Shown: positions 1-15,200 of the stretch, in pieces
Position numbering within the stretch: position 1 is the first letter of the stretch
Layout: each line of letters opens with the position of its first letter
Origin: Siphonodentalium dalli
Lineage: Eukaryota; Mollusca; Scaphopoda; Gadilida; Siphonodentaliidae
NCBI GenBank assembly: GCA_032622095.1
Contig: CP136062.1
Span: forward strand, 140,078,351-140,142,350
DNA: 64,000 nt
Reading direction: 5' to 3'
Notes under the pieces: model-generated
The model's database searches: none
What the model saw: the letters and a program-made list of their open reading frames with translations, nothing else
What the model was told of the DNA's origin: nothing
Position numbers and translations under genes: made by a program

Positions 1-2220
1 TGTAATGGTCACATCAGAGTTTGTAATGGTTACATCAGAGTTTGTAATGGTTACATCAGAGTTTGTAATGGTCACGTCAGAGTTTGTAATGGTCACATCA
101 GAGTTTTTAATGGTCACATCAGAGTTTTTAATGGTCACATCAGAGTTTACAATACATCAGAGTTTATAATGGTTACATCAGAGTTTATAATACATCAGAG
201 TTTGTAATGGTTAGATCAGAGTTTATAGTGGCTGCATCAGAGTTTATAATGGTTACATAAGAGTTTATAATACATCAGAGTTTGTAATGGTTACATCAGA
301 GTTTATAGTGGCTGCATCAGAGTTTGTTATGGTTACATCAGGGTTTATAATGGTTACATCAGAGTTTATATTACATCAGAGTTTATCATGGTTACATCAG
401 AGTTTATATATAATACATCAGAGTTTGTAATGGTTACATTAGAGTTTATAATGGCTACATCAGAGTGTGTAATGGTTACAGCAGAGTTTATATTACATCA
501 GAGTTTGTAATGGTTACCTCGGAGTTTATAATACGTCAGAGTTTGTAATGGTTACAGCAGAGTTTATAATGGCTACATCAGAGTTTGTAGTGGTTACATC
601 AGAGTGTATATCACATCAGAGTTTGTAATGGTCACATCAGAGTTTATAATGGTCACATCAGAGTTTGTAATGGTCACATCAGAGTTTGTAATGGTCACAT
701 CAGAGTTTGTAATGGTCACATCAGAGTTTATATTACATCAGAGTTTGTAATGGTCACATCAGAGTTTGTAATGGTCACATCAGAGTTTGTAATGGTCACA
801 TCAGAGTTTGTAATGGTCACATCAGAGTTTGTAATGGTCACATCAGAGTTTGTAATGGTTACATCAGAGTTTGTAATGGTTACATCAGAGTTTGTAATGG
901 TCACGTCAGAGTTTGTAATGGTCACATCAGAGTTTTTAATGGTCACATCAGAGTTTTTAATGGTCACATCAGAGTTTACAATACATCAGAGTTTATAATG
1001 GTTACATCAGAGTTTATAATACATCAGAGTTTGTAATGGTTAGATCAGAGTTTATAGTGGCTGCATCAGAGTTTATAATGGTTAGATCAGAGTTTATAGT
1101 GGCTGCATCAGAGTTTATAATGGTTACATAAGAGTTTATAATACATCAGAGTTTGTAATGGTTACATCAGAGTTTATAGTGGCTGCATCAGAGTTTGTTA
1201 TGGTTACATCAGGGTTTATAATGGTTACATCAGAGTTTATATTACATCAGAGTTTATCATGGTTACATCAGAGTTTATATATAATACATCAGAGTTTGTA
1301 ATGGTTACATTAGAGTTTATAATGGCTACATCAGAGTGTGTAATGGTTACAGCAGAGTTTATATTACATCAGAGTTTGTAATGGTTACCTCAGAGTTTAT
1401 AATACGTCAGAGTTTGTAATGGTTACAGCAGAGTTTATAATGGCTACATCAGAGTTTGTAGTGGTTACATCAGAGTGTATATCACATCAGAGTGTGTAAT
1501 GGTTACATCATAGTTTATAGTGGTTACATCAGAGTTTATAATGGTTACAGCAGAGTTTATAATGGCTACATCAGAGTTTGTAATGGTTACATCAGAGTTT
1601 ATATTACATCATAGTTTGTAATGGTTACAACATAGTTTATAGTGACTACATCAGAGTTTATAATGGTCACATCAGCGTTTGTAATGGTTACATCAGAGTT
1701 TGTAATGGTTACATCAGAGTTTGTAATGGTCACATCAGAGTTTGTAATGGTCACATCAGAGTTTGTAATGGTCACATCAGAGTTTGTAATGGTCACATCA
1801 TAGTTTGTAATGGTCACATCAGAGTTTATATTACATCAGAGTTTGTAATGGTCACATCAGAGTTTGTAATGGTCACATCAGAGTTTGTAATGGTCACATC
1901 AGAGTTTGTAATGGTCACATCAGAGTTTATATTACATCAGAGTTTGTAATGGTCACATCAGAGTTTGTAATGGTTACATCAGAGTTTGTAATGATTACAT
2001 GATCTAACATCAGAGTTTATAATACAGTAGAGTTTATAATGGTTACATCAGAGTTTACAATACATCAGAGTTTATAATGGTTACATCAGAGTTTATAATA
2101 CATCAGAGTTTATAATGGTTAGATCAGAGTTTATAGTGGCTGCATCAGAGTTTATAATGGTTACATAAGAGTTTATAATACATCAGAGTTTGTAATGGTT
2201 ACATAAGAGTTTGTAATGGT

Positions 2221-5200
2221 CACATCAGAGTTTGTAATGGTCACATCAGAGTTTGTAATGGTCACAGAGTTTATATTACATCAGAGTTTGTAATGGTCAC
2301 ATCATAGTTTGTAATGATCACATCAGAGTTTGTAATGGTCACATCAGAGTTTGTAATGGTTACATCAGAGTTTGTAATGGTTACATCAGAGTTTGTAATG
2401 GTCACATCAGAGTTTGTAATGGTCACATCAGAGTTTTTAATGGTCACATCAGAGTTTTTAATGGTCACATCAGAGTTTACAATACATCAGAGTTTATAAT
2501 GGTTACATCAGAGTTTATAATACATCAGAGTTTGTAATGGTTAGATCAGAGTTTATAGTGGCTGCATCAGAGTTTATAGTGGTTACATAAGAGTTTATAA
2601 TACATCAGAGTTTGTAATGGTTACATCAGAGTTTATAGTGGCTGCATCAGAGTTTGTTATGGTTACATCAGGGTTTTTATAGGTTACATCAGAGTTTATA
2701 TTACATCAGAGTTTATCATGGTCACATCAGAGTTTATATATAATACATCAGAGTTTGTAATGGTTACATTAGAGTTTATAATGGCTACATCAGAGTGTGT
2801 AATGGTTACAGCAGAGTTTATATTACATCAGAGTTTGTAATTGTTACCTCAGAGTTTATAATACGTCAGAGTTTGTAATGGTTACAGCAGCGTTTATAAT
2901 GGCTACATCAGAGTTTGTAGTGGTTACATCAGAGTGTATATCACATCAGAGTGTGTAATGGTTACATCATAGTTTATAGTGGTTACATCAGAGTTTATAA
3001 TGGTTACAGCAGAGTTTATAATGGCTACATCAGAGTTTGTAATGGTTACATCAGAGTTTATATTACATCAGAGTTTGTAATGGTTACAACATAGTTTATA
3101 GTGACTACATCAGAGTCTGTAGTGGTTACATCAGAGTGTATATCACATCAGAGTGTGTAATGGTTACATCATAGTTTATAGTGGTTACATCAGAGTTTGT
3201 AATGGTCACGTCAGAGTTTGTAATGGTCACATCAGAGTTTGTAATGGTCACATCAGAGTTTTTAATGGTCACATCAGAGTTTTTAATGGTCACATCAGAG
3301 TTTACAATACATCAGAGTTTATAATGGTTACATCAGAGTTTATAATACATCAGAGTTTGTAATGGTTAGATCAGAGTTTATAGTGGCTGCATCAGAGTTT
3401 ATAATGGTTACATAAGAGTTTATAATACATCAGAGTGTGTAATGGTTACATCAGAGTTTATAGTGGCTGCATCAGAGTTTGTTATGGTCACATCAGGGTT
3501 TATAATGGTTACATCAGAGTTTATATTACATCAGAGTTTATCATGGTTACATCAGAGTTTATATATAATACATCAGAGTTTGTAATGGTTACATTAGAGT
3601 TTATAATGGCTACATCAGAGTGTGTAATGGTTACAGCAGAGTTTATATTACATCAGAGTTTGTAATGGTTACACAGAGTTTATATTACATCAGAGTTTGT
3701 AATGGTTACAGCAGAGTTTATAATACAGTAGAGTTTATAATGGTTACATCAGAGTTTACAATACATCAGAGTTTATAATGGTTACATCAGAGTTTATAAT
3801 ACATCAGAGTTTGTAATGGTTAGATCAGAGTTTATAGTGGCTGCATCAGAGTTTATAATGGTTACATAAGAGTTTATAATACATCAGAGTTTGTAATGGT
3901 TACATAAGAGTTTATAGCGGCTGCATCAGAGTTTGTAGTGGTTACATCAGAGTGTATATTACATCAGAGTGTGTAATGGTTACATCATAGTTTATAGTGG
4001 TTACATCAGAGTTTATAATGGTTACAGCAGAGTTTATAATGGCTACATCAGAGTTTGTAATGGTTACATCAGAGTTTATATTACATCAGAGTTTGTAATG
4101 GTTACAACATAGTTTATAGTGACTACATCAGAGTTTATAATGGTCACATCAGCGTTTGTAATGGTTACATCAGAGTTTGTAATGGTTACATCAGAGTTTG
4201 TAATGGTCACATCAGAGTTTGTAATGGTCACATCAGAGTTTGTAATGGTCACATCAGAGTTTATATTACATCAGAGTTTGTAATGGTCACATCAGAGTTT
4301 GTAATGGTCACATCAGAGTTTGTAATGGTCACATCAGAGTTTATAATGGTCACATCAGAGTTTGTAATGGTCACATCAGAGTTTGTAATGGTCACATCAG
4401 AGTTTATATTGCACCAGAGTGTGTAATGGTCACATCAGAGTTTATATTACATCAGAGTTTGTAATGGTCACATCAGAGTTTATATTACATCAGAGTTTGT
4501 AATGGTCACATCAGAGTTTGTAATGGTCACATCAGAGTTTGTAATGGTCACATCAGAGTTTGTAATGGTCACATCAGAGTTTGTAATGGTCACTTCAGAG
4601 TTTGTAATGGTCACATCAGAGTTTGTAATGGTCACATCAGAGTTTGTAATGGTCACATCAGAGTTTGTAATGGTCACATCAGAGTTTATATTACATCATA
4701 GTTTGTAATGGTCACATCAGAGTTTGTAATGGTCACATCAGAGTTTGTAATGGTCACATCAGAGTTTGTAATGGTCACATCAGAGTTTGTAATGGTCACA
4801 TCAGAGTTTGTAATGGTCACATCAGAGTTTGTAATGGTCACAGAGTTTATATTACATCAGAGTTTGTAATGGTCACATCATAGTTTGTAATGATCACATC
4901 AGAGTTTGTAATGGTCACATCAGAGTTTGTAATGGTTACATCAGAGTTTGTAATGGTTACATCAGAGTTTGTAATGGTCACATCAGAGTTTGTAATGGTC
5001 ACATCAGAGTTTTTAATGGTCACATCAGAGTTTTTAATGGTCACATCAGAGTTTACAATACATCAGAGTTTATAATGGTGTCATCAGAGTTTATAATACA
5101 TCAGAGTTTGTAATGGTTAGATCAGAGTTTATAGTGGCTGCATCAGAGTTTATAGTGGTTACATAAGAGTTTATAATACATCAGAGTTTGTAATGGTTAC

Positions 5201-6236
5201 ATCAGAGTTTATAGTGGCTGCATCAGAGTTTGTTATGGTTACATCAGGGTTTTTATAGGTTACATCAGAGTTTATATTACATCAGAGTTTATCATGGTTA
5301 CATCAGAGTTTATATATAATACATCAGAGTTTGTAATGGTTACATTAGAGTTTATAATGGCTACATCAGAGTGTGTAATGGTTACAGCAGAGTTTATATT
5401 ACATCAGAGTTTGTAATTGTTACCTCAGAGTTTATAATACGTCAGAGTTTGTAATGGTTACAGCAGCGTTTATAATGGCTACATCAGAGTTTGTAGTGGT
5501 TACATCAGAGTGTATATCACATCAGAGTGTGTAATGGTTACATCATAGTTTATAGTGGTTACATCAGAGTTTATAATGGTTACAGCAGAGTTTATAATGG
5601 CTACATCAGAGTTTGTAATGGTTACATCAGAGTTTATATTACATCAGAGTTTGTAATGGTTACAACATAGTTTATAGTGACTACATCAGAGTTTGTAGTG
5701 GTTACATCAGAGTGTATATCACATCAGAGTGTGTAATGGTTACATCATAGTTTATAGTGGTTACATCAGAGTTTGTAATGGTCACGTCAGAGTTTGTAAT
5801 GGTCACATCAGAGTTTGTAATGGTCACATCAGAGTTTTTAATGGTCACATCAGAGTTTTTAATGGTCACATCAGAGTTTACAATACATCAGAGTTTATAA
5901 TGGTTACATCAGAGTTTATAATACATCAGAGTTTGTAATGGTTAGATCAGAGTTTATAGTGGCTGCATCAGAGTTTATAATGGTTACATAAGAGTTTATA
6001 ATACATCAGAGTGTGTAATGGTTACATCAGAGTTTATAGTGGCTGCATCAGAGTTTGTTATGGTTACATCAGGGTTTATAATGGTTACATCAGAGTTTAT
6101 ATTACATCAGAGTTTATCATGGTTACATCAGAGTTTATATATAATACATCAGAGTTTGTAATGGTTACATTATAGTTTATAATGGCTACATCAGAGTGTG
6201 TAATGGTTACAGCAGAGTTTATATTACATCAGAGTT
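2221..6236. repeat. Dispersed copy pair inside the satellite, offset 2,576 bp
   Basis: The block at about 2,221-3,660 recurs at about 4,797-6,236. It carries the same rare units in the same order: GGTCACAGAGTTTA, CATCATAGTTTGTAATGATC, the GGGTTTTTATAGG unit, and CAGCGTTTATAATGG. A few substitutions separate the copies (for example GGTTACATC versus GGTGTCATC), so this pair looks older than the 1,697-bp pair. Confidence 0.75.
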
Positions 6237-6239
6237 TGT

Positions 6240-9200
6240 AATGGTTACCTCAGAGTTTATAATACGTCAGAGTTTGTAATGGTTACAGTAGAGTTTATAA
6301 TGGCTACATCAGAGTTTGTAGTGGTTACATCAGAGTGTATATCACATCAGAGGGTGTAATGGTTACATCATAGTTTATAGTGGTTACATCAGAGTTTATA
6401 ATGGTTACAGCAGAGTTTATAATGGCTACATCAGAGTTTGTAATGGTTACATCAGAGTTTATATTACATCAGAGTTTGTAATGGTTACAACATAGTTTAT
6501 AGTGACTACATCAGAGTTTATAATGGTCACATCAGCGTTTGTAATGGTTACATCAGAGTTTGTAATGGTCACATCAGAGTTTGTAATGGTCACATCAGAG
6601 TTTGTAATGGTCACATCAGAGTTTATATTACATCAGAGTTTGTAATGGTCACATCAGAGTTTGTAATGGTCACATCAGAGTTTGTAATGGTCACATCAGA
6701 GTTTATAATGGTCACATCAGAGTTTGTAATGGTCACATCAGAGTTTGTAATGGTCACATCAGAGTTTATATTGCACCAGAGTGTGTAATGGTCACATCAG
6801 AGTTTGTAATGGTCACATCAGAGTTTATATTGCACCAGAGTGTGTAATGGTCACATCAGAGTTTATATTACATCAGAGTTTGTAATGGTCACATCAGAGT
6901 TTATATTACATCAGAGTTTGTAATGGTCACATCAGAGTTTGTAATGGTCACATCAGAGTTTGTAATGGTCACATCAGAGTTTGTAATGGCCACATCAGAG
7001 TTTGTAATGGTCACATCAGAGTTTGTAATGGTCACATCATAGTTTGTAATGGTCACATCAGAGTTTATATTACATCAGAGTTTGTAATGGTCACATCAGA
7101 GTTTGTAATGGTCACATCAGAGTTTGTAATGGTCACATCAGAGTTTGTAATGGTCACATCAGAGTTTATATTACATCAGAGTTTGTAATGGTCACATCAG
7201 AGTTTGTAATGGTCACATCAGAGTGTGTAATGGTCACATCAGAGTTTGTAATGGTTACATCAGAGTTTGTAATGGTTACATCAGAGTTTGTAATGGTCAC
7301 ATCGGAGTTTGTAATGGTCACATCAGAGTTTGTAATGGTCACATCAGAGTTTATATTACATCAGAGTTTGTAATGGTCACATCAGAGTTTGTAATGGTCA
7401 CATCAGAGTTTGTAATGGTTACATCATAGTTTATATTACATCAGAGTTTGTAATGGTTACAACAGGGTATATAGTGGCTACATCTGAGTTTGTAATGGTT
7501 ACATCAGATTTTATATTATACCAGAGTTTATAATGGTTACCTCAGAGTTGATAATACATCAGAGTTTATAATGGTTACATCAGAGTTTATAATGGTTACA
7601 TCAGAGTTTGTAATGATTACATGATCTAACATCAGAGTTTATAATACAGTAGAGTTTATAATGGTTACATCAGAGTTTACAATACATCAGAGTTTATAAT
7701 GGTTACATCAGAGTTTATAATACATCAGAGTTTGTAATGGTTAGATCAGAGTTTATAGTGGCTGCATCAGAGTTTATAATGGTTACATAAGAGTTTATAA
7801 TACATCAGAGTTTGTAATGGTTACATAAGAGTTTATAGCGGCTGCATCAGAGTTTGTAGTGGTTACATCAGAGTGTATATTACATCAGAGTGTGTAATGG
7901 TTACATCATAGTTTATAGTGGTTACATCAGAGTTTATAATGGTTACAGCAGAGTTTATAATGGCTACAACAGAGTTTGTAATGGTTACATCAGAGTTTAT
8001 ATTACATCAGAGTTTGTAATGGTTACAACATAGTTTATAGTGACTACATCAGAGTTTATAATGGTCACATCAGCGTTTGTAATGGTTACATCAGAGTTTG
8101 TAATGGTTACATCAGAGTTTGTAATGGTCACATCAGAGTTTGTAATGGTCACATCAGAGTTTGTAATGGTCACATCAGAGTTTATATTCCATCAGAGTTT
8201 GTAATGGTCACATCAGAGTTTGTAATGGTCACATCAGAGTTTGTAATGGTCACATCAGAGTTTATAATGGTCACATCAGAGTTTGTAATGATCACATCAG
8301 AGTTTGTAATGGTCACATCAGAGTTTATATTGCACCAGAGTGTGTAATGGTCACATCAGAGTTTATATTACATCAGAGTTTGTAATGGTCACATCAGAGT
8401 TTATATTACATCAGAGTTTGTAATGGTCACATCAGAGTTTGTAATGGTCACATCAGAGTTTGTAATGGTCACATCAGAGTTTGTAATGGTCACATCAGAG
8501 TTTGTAATTGTCACTTCAGAGTTTGTAATGGTCACATCAGAGTTTGTAATGGTCACATCAGAGTTTGTAATGGTCACATCAGAGTTTGTAATGGTCACAT
8601 CAGAGTTTATATTACATCAGAGTTTGTAATGGTCACATCAGAGTTTGTAATGGTCACATCAGAGTTTGTAATGGTCACATCAGAGTTTGTAATGGTCACA
8701 TCAGAGTTTGTAATGGTCACATCAGAGTTTGTAATGGTCACATCAGAGTTTGTAATGGTCACATCAGAGTTTGTAATGGTCACAGAGTTTATATTACATC
8801 AGAGTTTGTAATGGTCACATCAGAGTTTGTAATGATCACATCAGAGTTTGTAATGGTCACATCAGAGTTTGTAATGGTTACATCAGAATTTGTAATGGTT
8901 ACATCAGAGTTTGTAATGGTCACATCAGAGTTTGTAATGGTCACATCAGAGTTTTTAATGGTCACATCAGAGTTTTTAATGGTCACATCAGAGTTTACAA
9001 TACATCAGAGTTTATAATGGTTACATCAGAGTTTATAATACATCAGAGTTTGTAATGGTTAGATCAGAGTTTATAGTGGCTGCATCAGAGTTTATAGTGG
9101 TTACATAAGAGTTTATAATACATCAGAGTTTGTAATGGTTACATCAGAGTTTATAGTGGCTGCATCAGAGTTTGTTATGGTTACATCAGGGTTTTTATAG

Positions 9201-12200
9201 GTTACATCAGAGTTTATATTACATCAGAGTTTATCATGGTTACATCAGAGTTTATATATAATACATCAGAGTTTGTAATGGTTACATTAGAGTTTATAAT
9301 GGCTACATCAGAGTGTGTAATGGTTACAGCAGAGTTTATATTACATCAGAGTTTGTAATTGTTACCTCAGAGTTTATAATACGTCAGAGTTTGTAATGGT
9401 TACAGCAGCGTTTATAATGGCTACATCAGAGTTTGTAGTGGTTACATCAGAGTGTATATCACATCAGAGTGTGTAATGGTTACATCATAGTTTATAGTGG
9501 TTACATCAGAGTTTATAATGGTTACAGCAGAGTTTATAATGGCTACATCAGAGTTTGTAATGGTTACATCAGAGTTTATATTACATCAGAGTTTGTAATG
9601 GTTACAACATAGTTTATAGTGACTACATCAGAGTTTGTAGTGGTTACATCAGAGTGTATATCACATCAGAGTGTGTAATGGTTACATCATAGTTTATAGT
9701 GGTTACATTAGAGTTTATAATGGCTACATCAGAGTGTGTAATGGTTACAGCAGAGTTTATATTACATCAGAGTTTGTAATTGTTACCTCAGAGTTTATAA
9801 TACGTCAGAGTTTGTAATGGTTACAGCAGCGTTTATAATGGCTACATCAGAGTTTGTAGTGGTTACATCAGAGTGTATATCACATCAGAGTGTGTAATGG
9901 TTACATCATAGTTTATAGTGGTTACATCAGAGTTTATAATGGTCACATCAGCGTTTGTAATGGTTACACCAGAGTTTGTAATGGTTACATCAGAGTTTGT
10001 AATGGTCACATCAGAGTTTGTAATGGTCACATCAGAGTTTGTAATGGTCACATCAGAGTTTGTAATGGTCACATCAGAGTTTATAATGGTCACATCAGAG
10101 TTTGTAATGGTCACATCAGAGTTTGTAATGGTCACATCAGAGTTTATATTGCACCAGAGAGTGTGTAATGGTCACATCAGAGTTTATATTACATCAGAGT
10201 TTGTAATGGTCACATCAGAGTTTATATTACATCAGAGTTTGTAATGGTCACATCAGAGTTTATAATGGTCACATCAGAGTTTGTAATGGTCACATCAGAG
10301 TTTGTAATGGCCACATCAGAGTTTGTAATGGTCACATCAGAGTTTGTATTGGTCACATCAGAGTTTGTAATGGTCACATCAGAGTTTATATTACATCAGA
10401 GTTTGTAATGGTCACATCAGAGTTTGTAATGGTCACATCAGAGTTTGTAATGGTCACATCAGAGTTTGTAATGGTCACATCAGAGTTTATATTACATCAG
10501 AGTTTGTAATGGTCACATCAGAGTTTGTAATGGTCACATCAGAGTTTGTAATGGTCACATCAGAGTTTGTAATGGTTACATCAGAGTTTGTAATGGTTAC
10601 ATCAGAGTTTGTAATGGTCACATCAGAGTTTGTAATGGTCACATCAGAGTTTGTAATGGTCACATCAGAGTTTGTAATGGTCACATCAGAGTTTATATTA
10701 CATCAGAGTTTGTAATGGTCACATCAGAGTTTGTAATGGTCACATCAGAGTTTGTAATGGTTACATCATAGTTTATATTACATCAGAGTTTGTAATGGTT
10801 ACAACAGGGTATATAGTGGCTACATCTGAGTTTGTAATGGTTACATCAGATTTTATATTATACCAGAGTTTATAATGGTTACATCAGAGTTGATAATACA
10901 TCAGAGTTTATAATTGTTACATCAGAGTTTATAATTGTTACATCAGAGTTTGTAATGATTACATGATCTAACATCAGAGTTTATAATACAGTAGAGTTTA
11001 TAATGGTTACATCAGAGTTTACAATACATCAGAGTTTATAATGGTTACATCAGAGTTTATAATACATCAGAGTTTGTAATGGTTAGATCAGAGTTTATAG
11101 TGGCTGCATCAGAGTTTATAATGGTTACATAAGAGTTTATAATACATCAGAGTTTGTAATGGTTACATCAGAGTTTATAGCGGCTGCATCAGAGTTTGTT
11201 ATGGTTACATCAGGGTTTATAATGGTTACATCAGAGTTTATATATAATACATCAGAGTTTGTAATGGTTACATTAGAGTTTATAATGGCTACACCAGAGT
11301 GTGTAATGGTTACAGCAGAGTTTATATTACATCAGAGTTTGTAATGGTTACCTCAGAGTTTATAATACGTCAGAGTTTGTAATGGTTACAGCAGAGTTTA
11401 TAATGGCTACATCAGAGTTTGTAGTGGTTACATCAGAGTGTATATTACATCATAGTGTGTAATGGTTACATCATAGTTTATAGTGGTTACATCAGAGTTT
11501 ATAATGGTTACAGCAGAGTTTATAATGGCTACATCAGAGTTTGTAATGGTTACATCAGAGTTTATATTACATCAGAGTTTGTAATGGTTACGACATAGTT
11601 TATAGTGACTACATCAGAGTGTATAATGGTCACATCAGCGTTTGTAATGGTTACATCAGAGTTTGTAATGGTTACATCAGAGTTTGTAATGGTCACATCA
11701 GAGTTTGTAATGGTCACATCAGAGTTTGTAATGGTCACATCAGAGTTTATATTACATCAGAGTTTGTAATGGTCACATCAGAGTTTGTAATGGTCACATC
11801 AGAGTTTGTAATGGTCACATCAGAGTTTATAATGGTCACATCAGAGTTTGTAATGGTCACATCAGAGTTTGTAATGGTCACATCAGAGTTTATATTACAT
11901 CAGAGTTTGTAATGGTCACATCAGAGTTTGTAATGGTCACATCAGAGTTTGTAATGGTCACATCAGAGTTTATAATGGTCACACCAGAGTTTGTAATGGT
12001 CACATCAGAGTTTGTAATGGTCACATCAGAGTTTATATTGCACCAGAGTGTGTAATGGTCACATCAGAGTTTATATTACATCAGAGTTTGTAATGGTCAC
12101 ATCAGAGTTTGTAATGGTCACATCAGAGTTTGTAATGGTCACATCAGAGTTTGTAATGGTCACATCAGAGTTTGTAATGGTCACTTCAGAGTTTGTAATG

Positions 12201-15200
12201 GTCACATCAGAGTTTGTAATGGTCACATCAGAGTTTGTAATGGTCACATCAGAGTTTGTATTGGTCACATCAGAGTTTATATTACATCAGAGTTTGTAAT
12301 GGTCACATCAGAGTTTGTAATGGTCACATCAGAGTTTGTAATGGTCACATCAGAGTTTGTAATGGTCACATCAGAGTTTGTAATGGTCACATCAGAGTTT
12401 GTAATGGTCACAGAGTTTATATTACATCAGAGTTTGTAATGGTCACATCAGAGTTTGTAATGATCACATCAGAGTCTGTAATGGTCACATCAGAGTTTGT
12501 AATGGTTACATCAGAGTTTGTAATGGTTACATCAGAGTTTGTAATGGTCACATCAGAGTTTGTAATGGTCACATCAGAGTTTTTAATGGTCACATCAGAG
12601 TTTTTAATGGTCACATCAGAGTTTACAATACATCAGAGTTTATAATGGTTACATCAGAGTTTATAATACATCAGAGTTTGTAATGGTTAGATCAGAGTTT
12701 ATAGTGGCTGCATCAGAGTTTATAGTGGTTACATAAGAGTTTATAATACATCAGAGTTTGTAATGGTTACGTCAGAGTTTATAGTGGCTGCATCAGAGTT
12801 TGTTATGGTTACATCAGGGTTTTTATAGGTTACATCAGAGTTTATATTACATCAGAGTTTATCATGGTTACATCAGAGTTTATATATAATACATCAGAGT
12901 TTGTAATGGTTACATTAGAGTTTATAATGGCTACATCAGAGTGTGTAATGGTTACAGCAGAGTTTATATTACATCAGAGTTTGTAATTGTTACCTCAGAG
13001 TTTATAATACGTCAGAGTTTGTAATGGTTACAGCAGCGTTTATAATGGCTACATCAGAGTTTGTAGTGGTTACATCAGAGTGTATATCACATCAGAGTGT
13101 GTAATGGTTACATCATAGTTTATAGTGGTTACATCAGAGTTTGTAATGGTTACAACATAGTTTATAGTGACTACATCAGAGTGTATAATGGTCACATCAG
13201 CGTTTGTAATGGTTACATCAGAGTTTGTAATGGTTACATCAGAGTTTGTAATGGTCACATCAGAGTTTGTAATGGTCACATCAGAGTTTATAATGGTCAC
13301 ATCAGAGTTTGTAATGGTCACATCAGAGTTTGTAATGGTCACATCAGAGTTTATATTGCACCAGAGTGTGTAATGGTCACATCAGAGTTTATATTACATC
13401 AGAGTTTGTAATGGTCACATCAGAGTTTATATTACATCAGAGTTTGTAATGGTCACATCAGAGTTTGTAATGGTCACATCAGAGTTTGTAATGGTCACAT
13501 CAGAGTTTGTAATGGTCACTTCAGAGTTTGTAATGGTCACATCAGAGTTTGTAATGGTCACATCAGAGTTTGTAATGGTCACATCAGAGTTTGTAATGGT
13601 CACATCAGAGTTTATATTACATCAGAGTTTGTAATGGTCACATCAGAGTTTGTAATGGTCACATCAGAGTTTGTAATGGTCACATCAGAGTTTGTAATGG
13701 TCACATCAGAGTTTGTAATGGTCACATCAGAGTTTGTAATGGTCACAGAGTTTATATTACATCAGAGTTTGTAATGGTCACATCAGAGTTTGTAATGATC
13801 ACATCAGAGTCTGTAATGGTCACATCAGAGTTTGTAATGGTTACATCAGAGTTTGTAATGGTTACATCAGAGTTTGTAATGGTCACATCAGAGTTTGTAA
13901 TGGTCACATCAGAGTTTTTAATGGTCACATCAGAGTTTTTAATGGTCACATCAGAGTTTACAATACATCAGAGTTTATAATGGTTACATCAGAGTTTATA
14001 ATACATCAGAGTTTGTAATGGTTAGATCAGAGTTTATAGTGGCTGCATCAGAGTTTATAGTGGTTACATAAGAGTTTATAATACATCAGAGTTTGTAATG
14101 GTTACATCAGAGTTTATAGTGGCTGCATCAGAGTTTGTTATGGTTACATCAGGGTTTTTATAGGTTACATCAGAGTTTATATTACATCAGAGTTTATCAT
14201 GGTTACATCAGAGTTTATATATAATACATCAGAGTTTGTAATGGTTACATTAGAGTTTATAATGGCTACATCAGAGTGTGTAATGGTTACAGCAGAGTTT
14301 ATATTACATCAGAGTTTGTAATTGTTACCTCAGAGTTTATAATACGTCAGAGTTTGTAATGGTTACAGCAGCGTTTATAATGGCTACATCAGAGTTTGTA
14401 GTGGTTACATCAGAGTGTATATCACATCAGAGTGTGTAATGGTTACATCATAGTTTATAGTGGTTACATCAGAGTTTATAATGGTCACATCAGCGTTTGT
14501 AATGGTTACATCAGAGTTTGTAATGGTCACATCAGAGTTTGTAATGGTCACATCAGAGTTTTTAATGGTCACATCAGAGTTTTTAATGGTCACATCAGAG
14601 TTTACAATACATCAGAGTTTATAATGGTTACATCAGAGTTTATAATACATCAGAGTTTGTAATGGTTAGATCAGAGTTTATAGTGGCTGCATCAGAGTTT
14701 ATAGTGGTTACATAAGAGTTTATAATACATCAGAGTTTGTAATGGTTACATCAGAGTTTATAGTGGCTGCATCAGAGTTTGTTATGGTTACATCAGGGTT
14801 TTTATAGGTTACATCAGAGTTTATATTACATCAGAGTTTATCATGGTTACATCAGAGTTTATATATAATACATCAGAGTTTGTAATGGTTACATTAGAGT
14901 TTATAATGGCTACATCAGAGTGTGTAATGGTTACAGCAGAGTTTATATTACATCAGAGTTTGTAATTGTTACCTCATAGTTTATAATACGTCAGAGTTTG
15001 TAATGGTTACAGCAGCGTTTATAATGGCTACATCAGAGTTTGTAGTGGTTACATCAGAGTGTATATCACATCAGAGTGTGTAATGGTTACATCATAGTTT
15101 ATAGTGGTTACATCAGAGTTTATAATGGTTACAGCAGAGTTTATAATGGCTACATCAGAGTTTGTAATGGTTACATCAGAGTTTATATTACATCAGAGTT

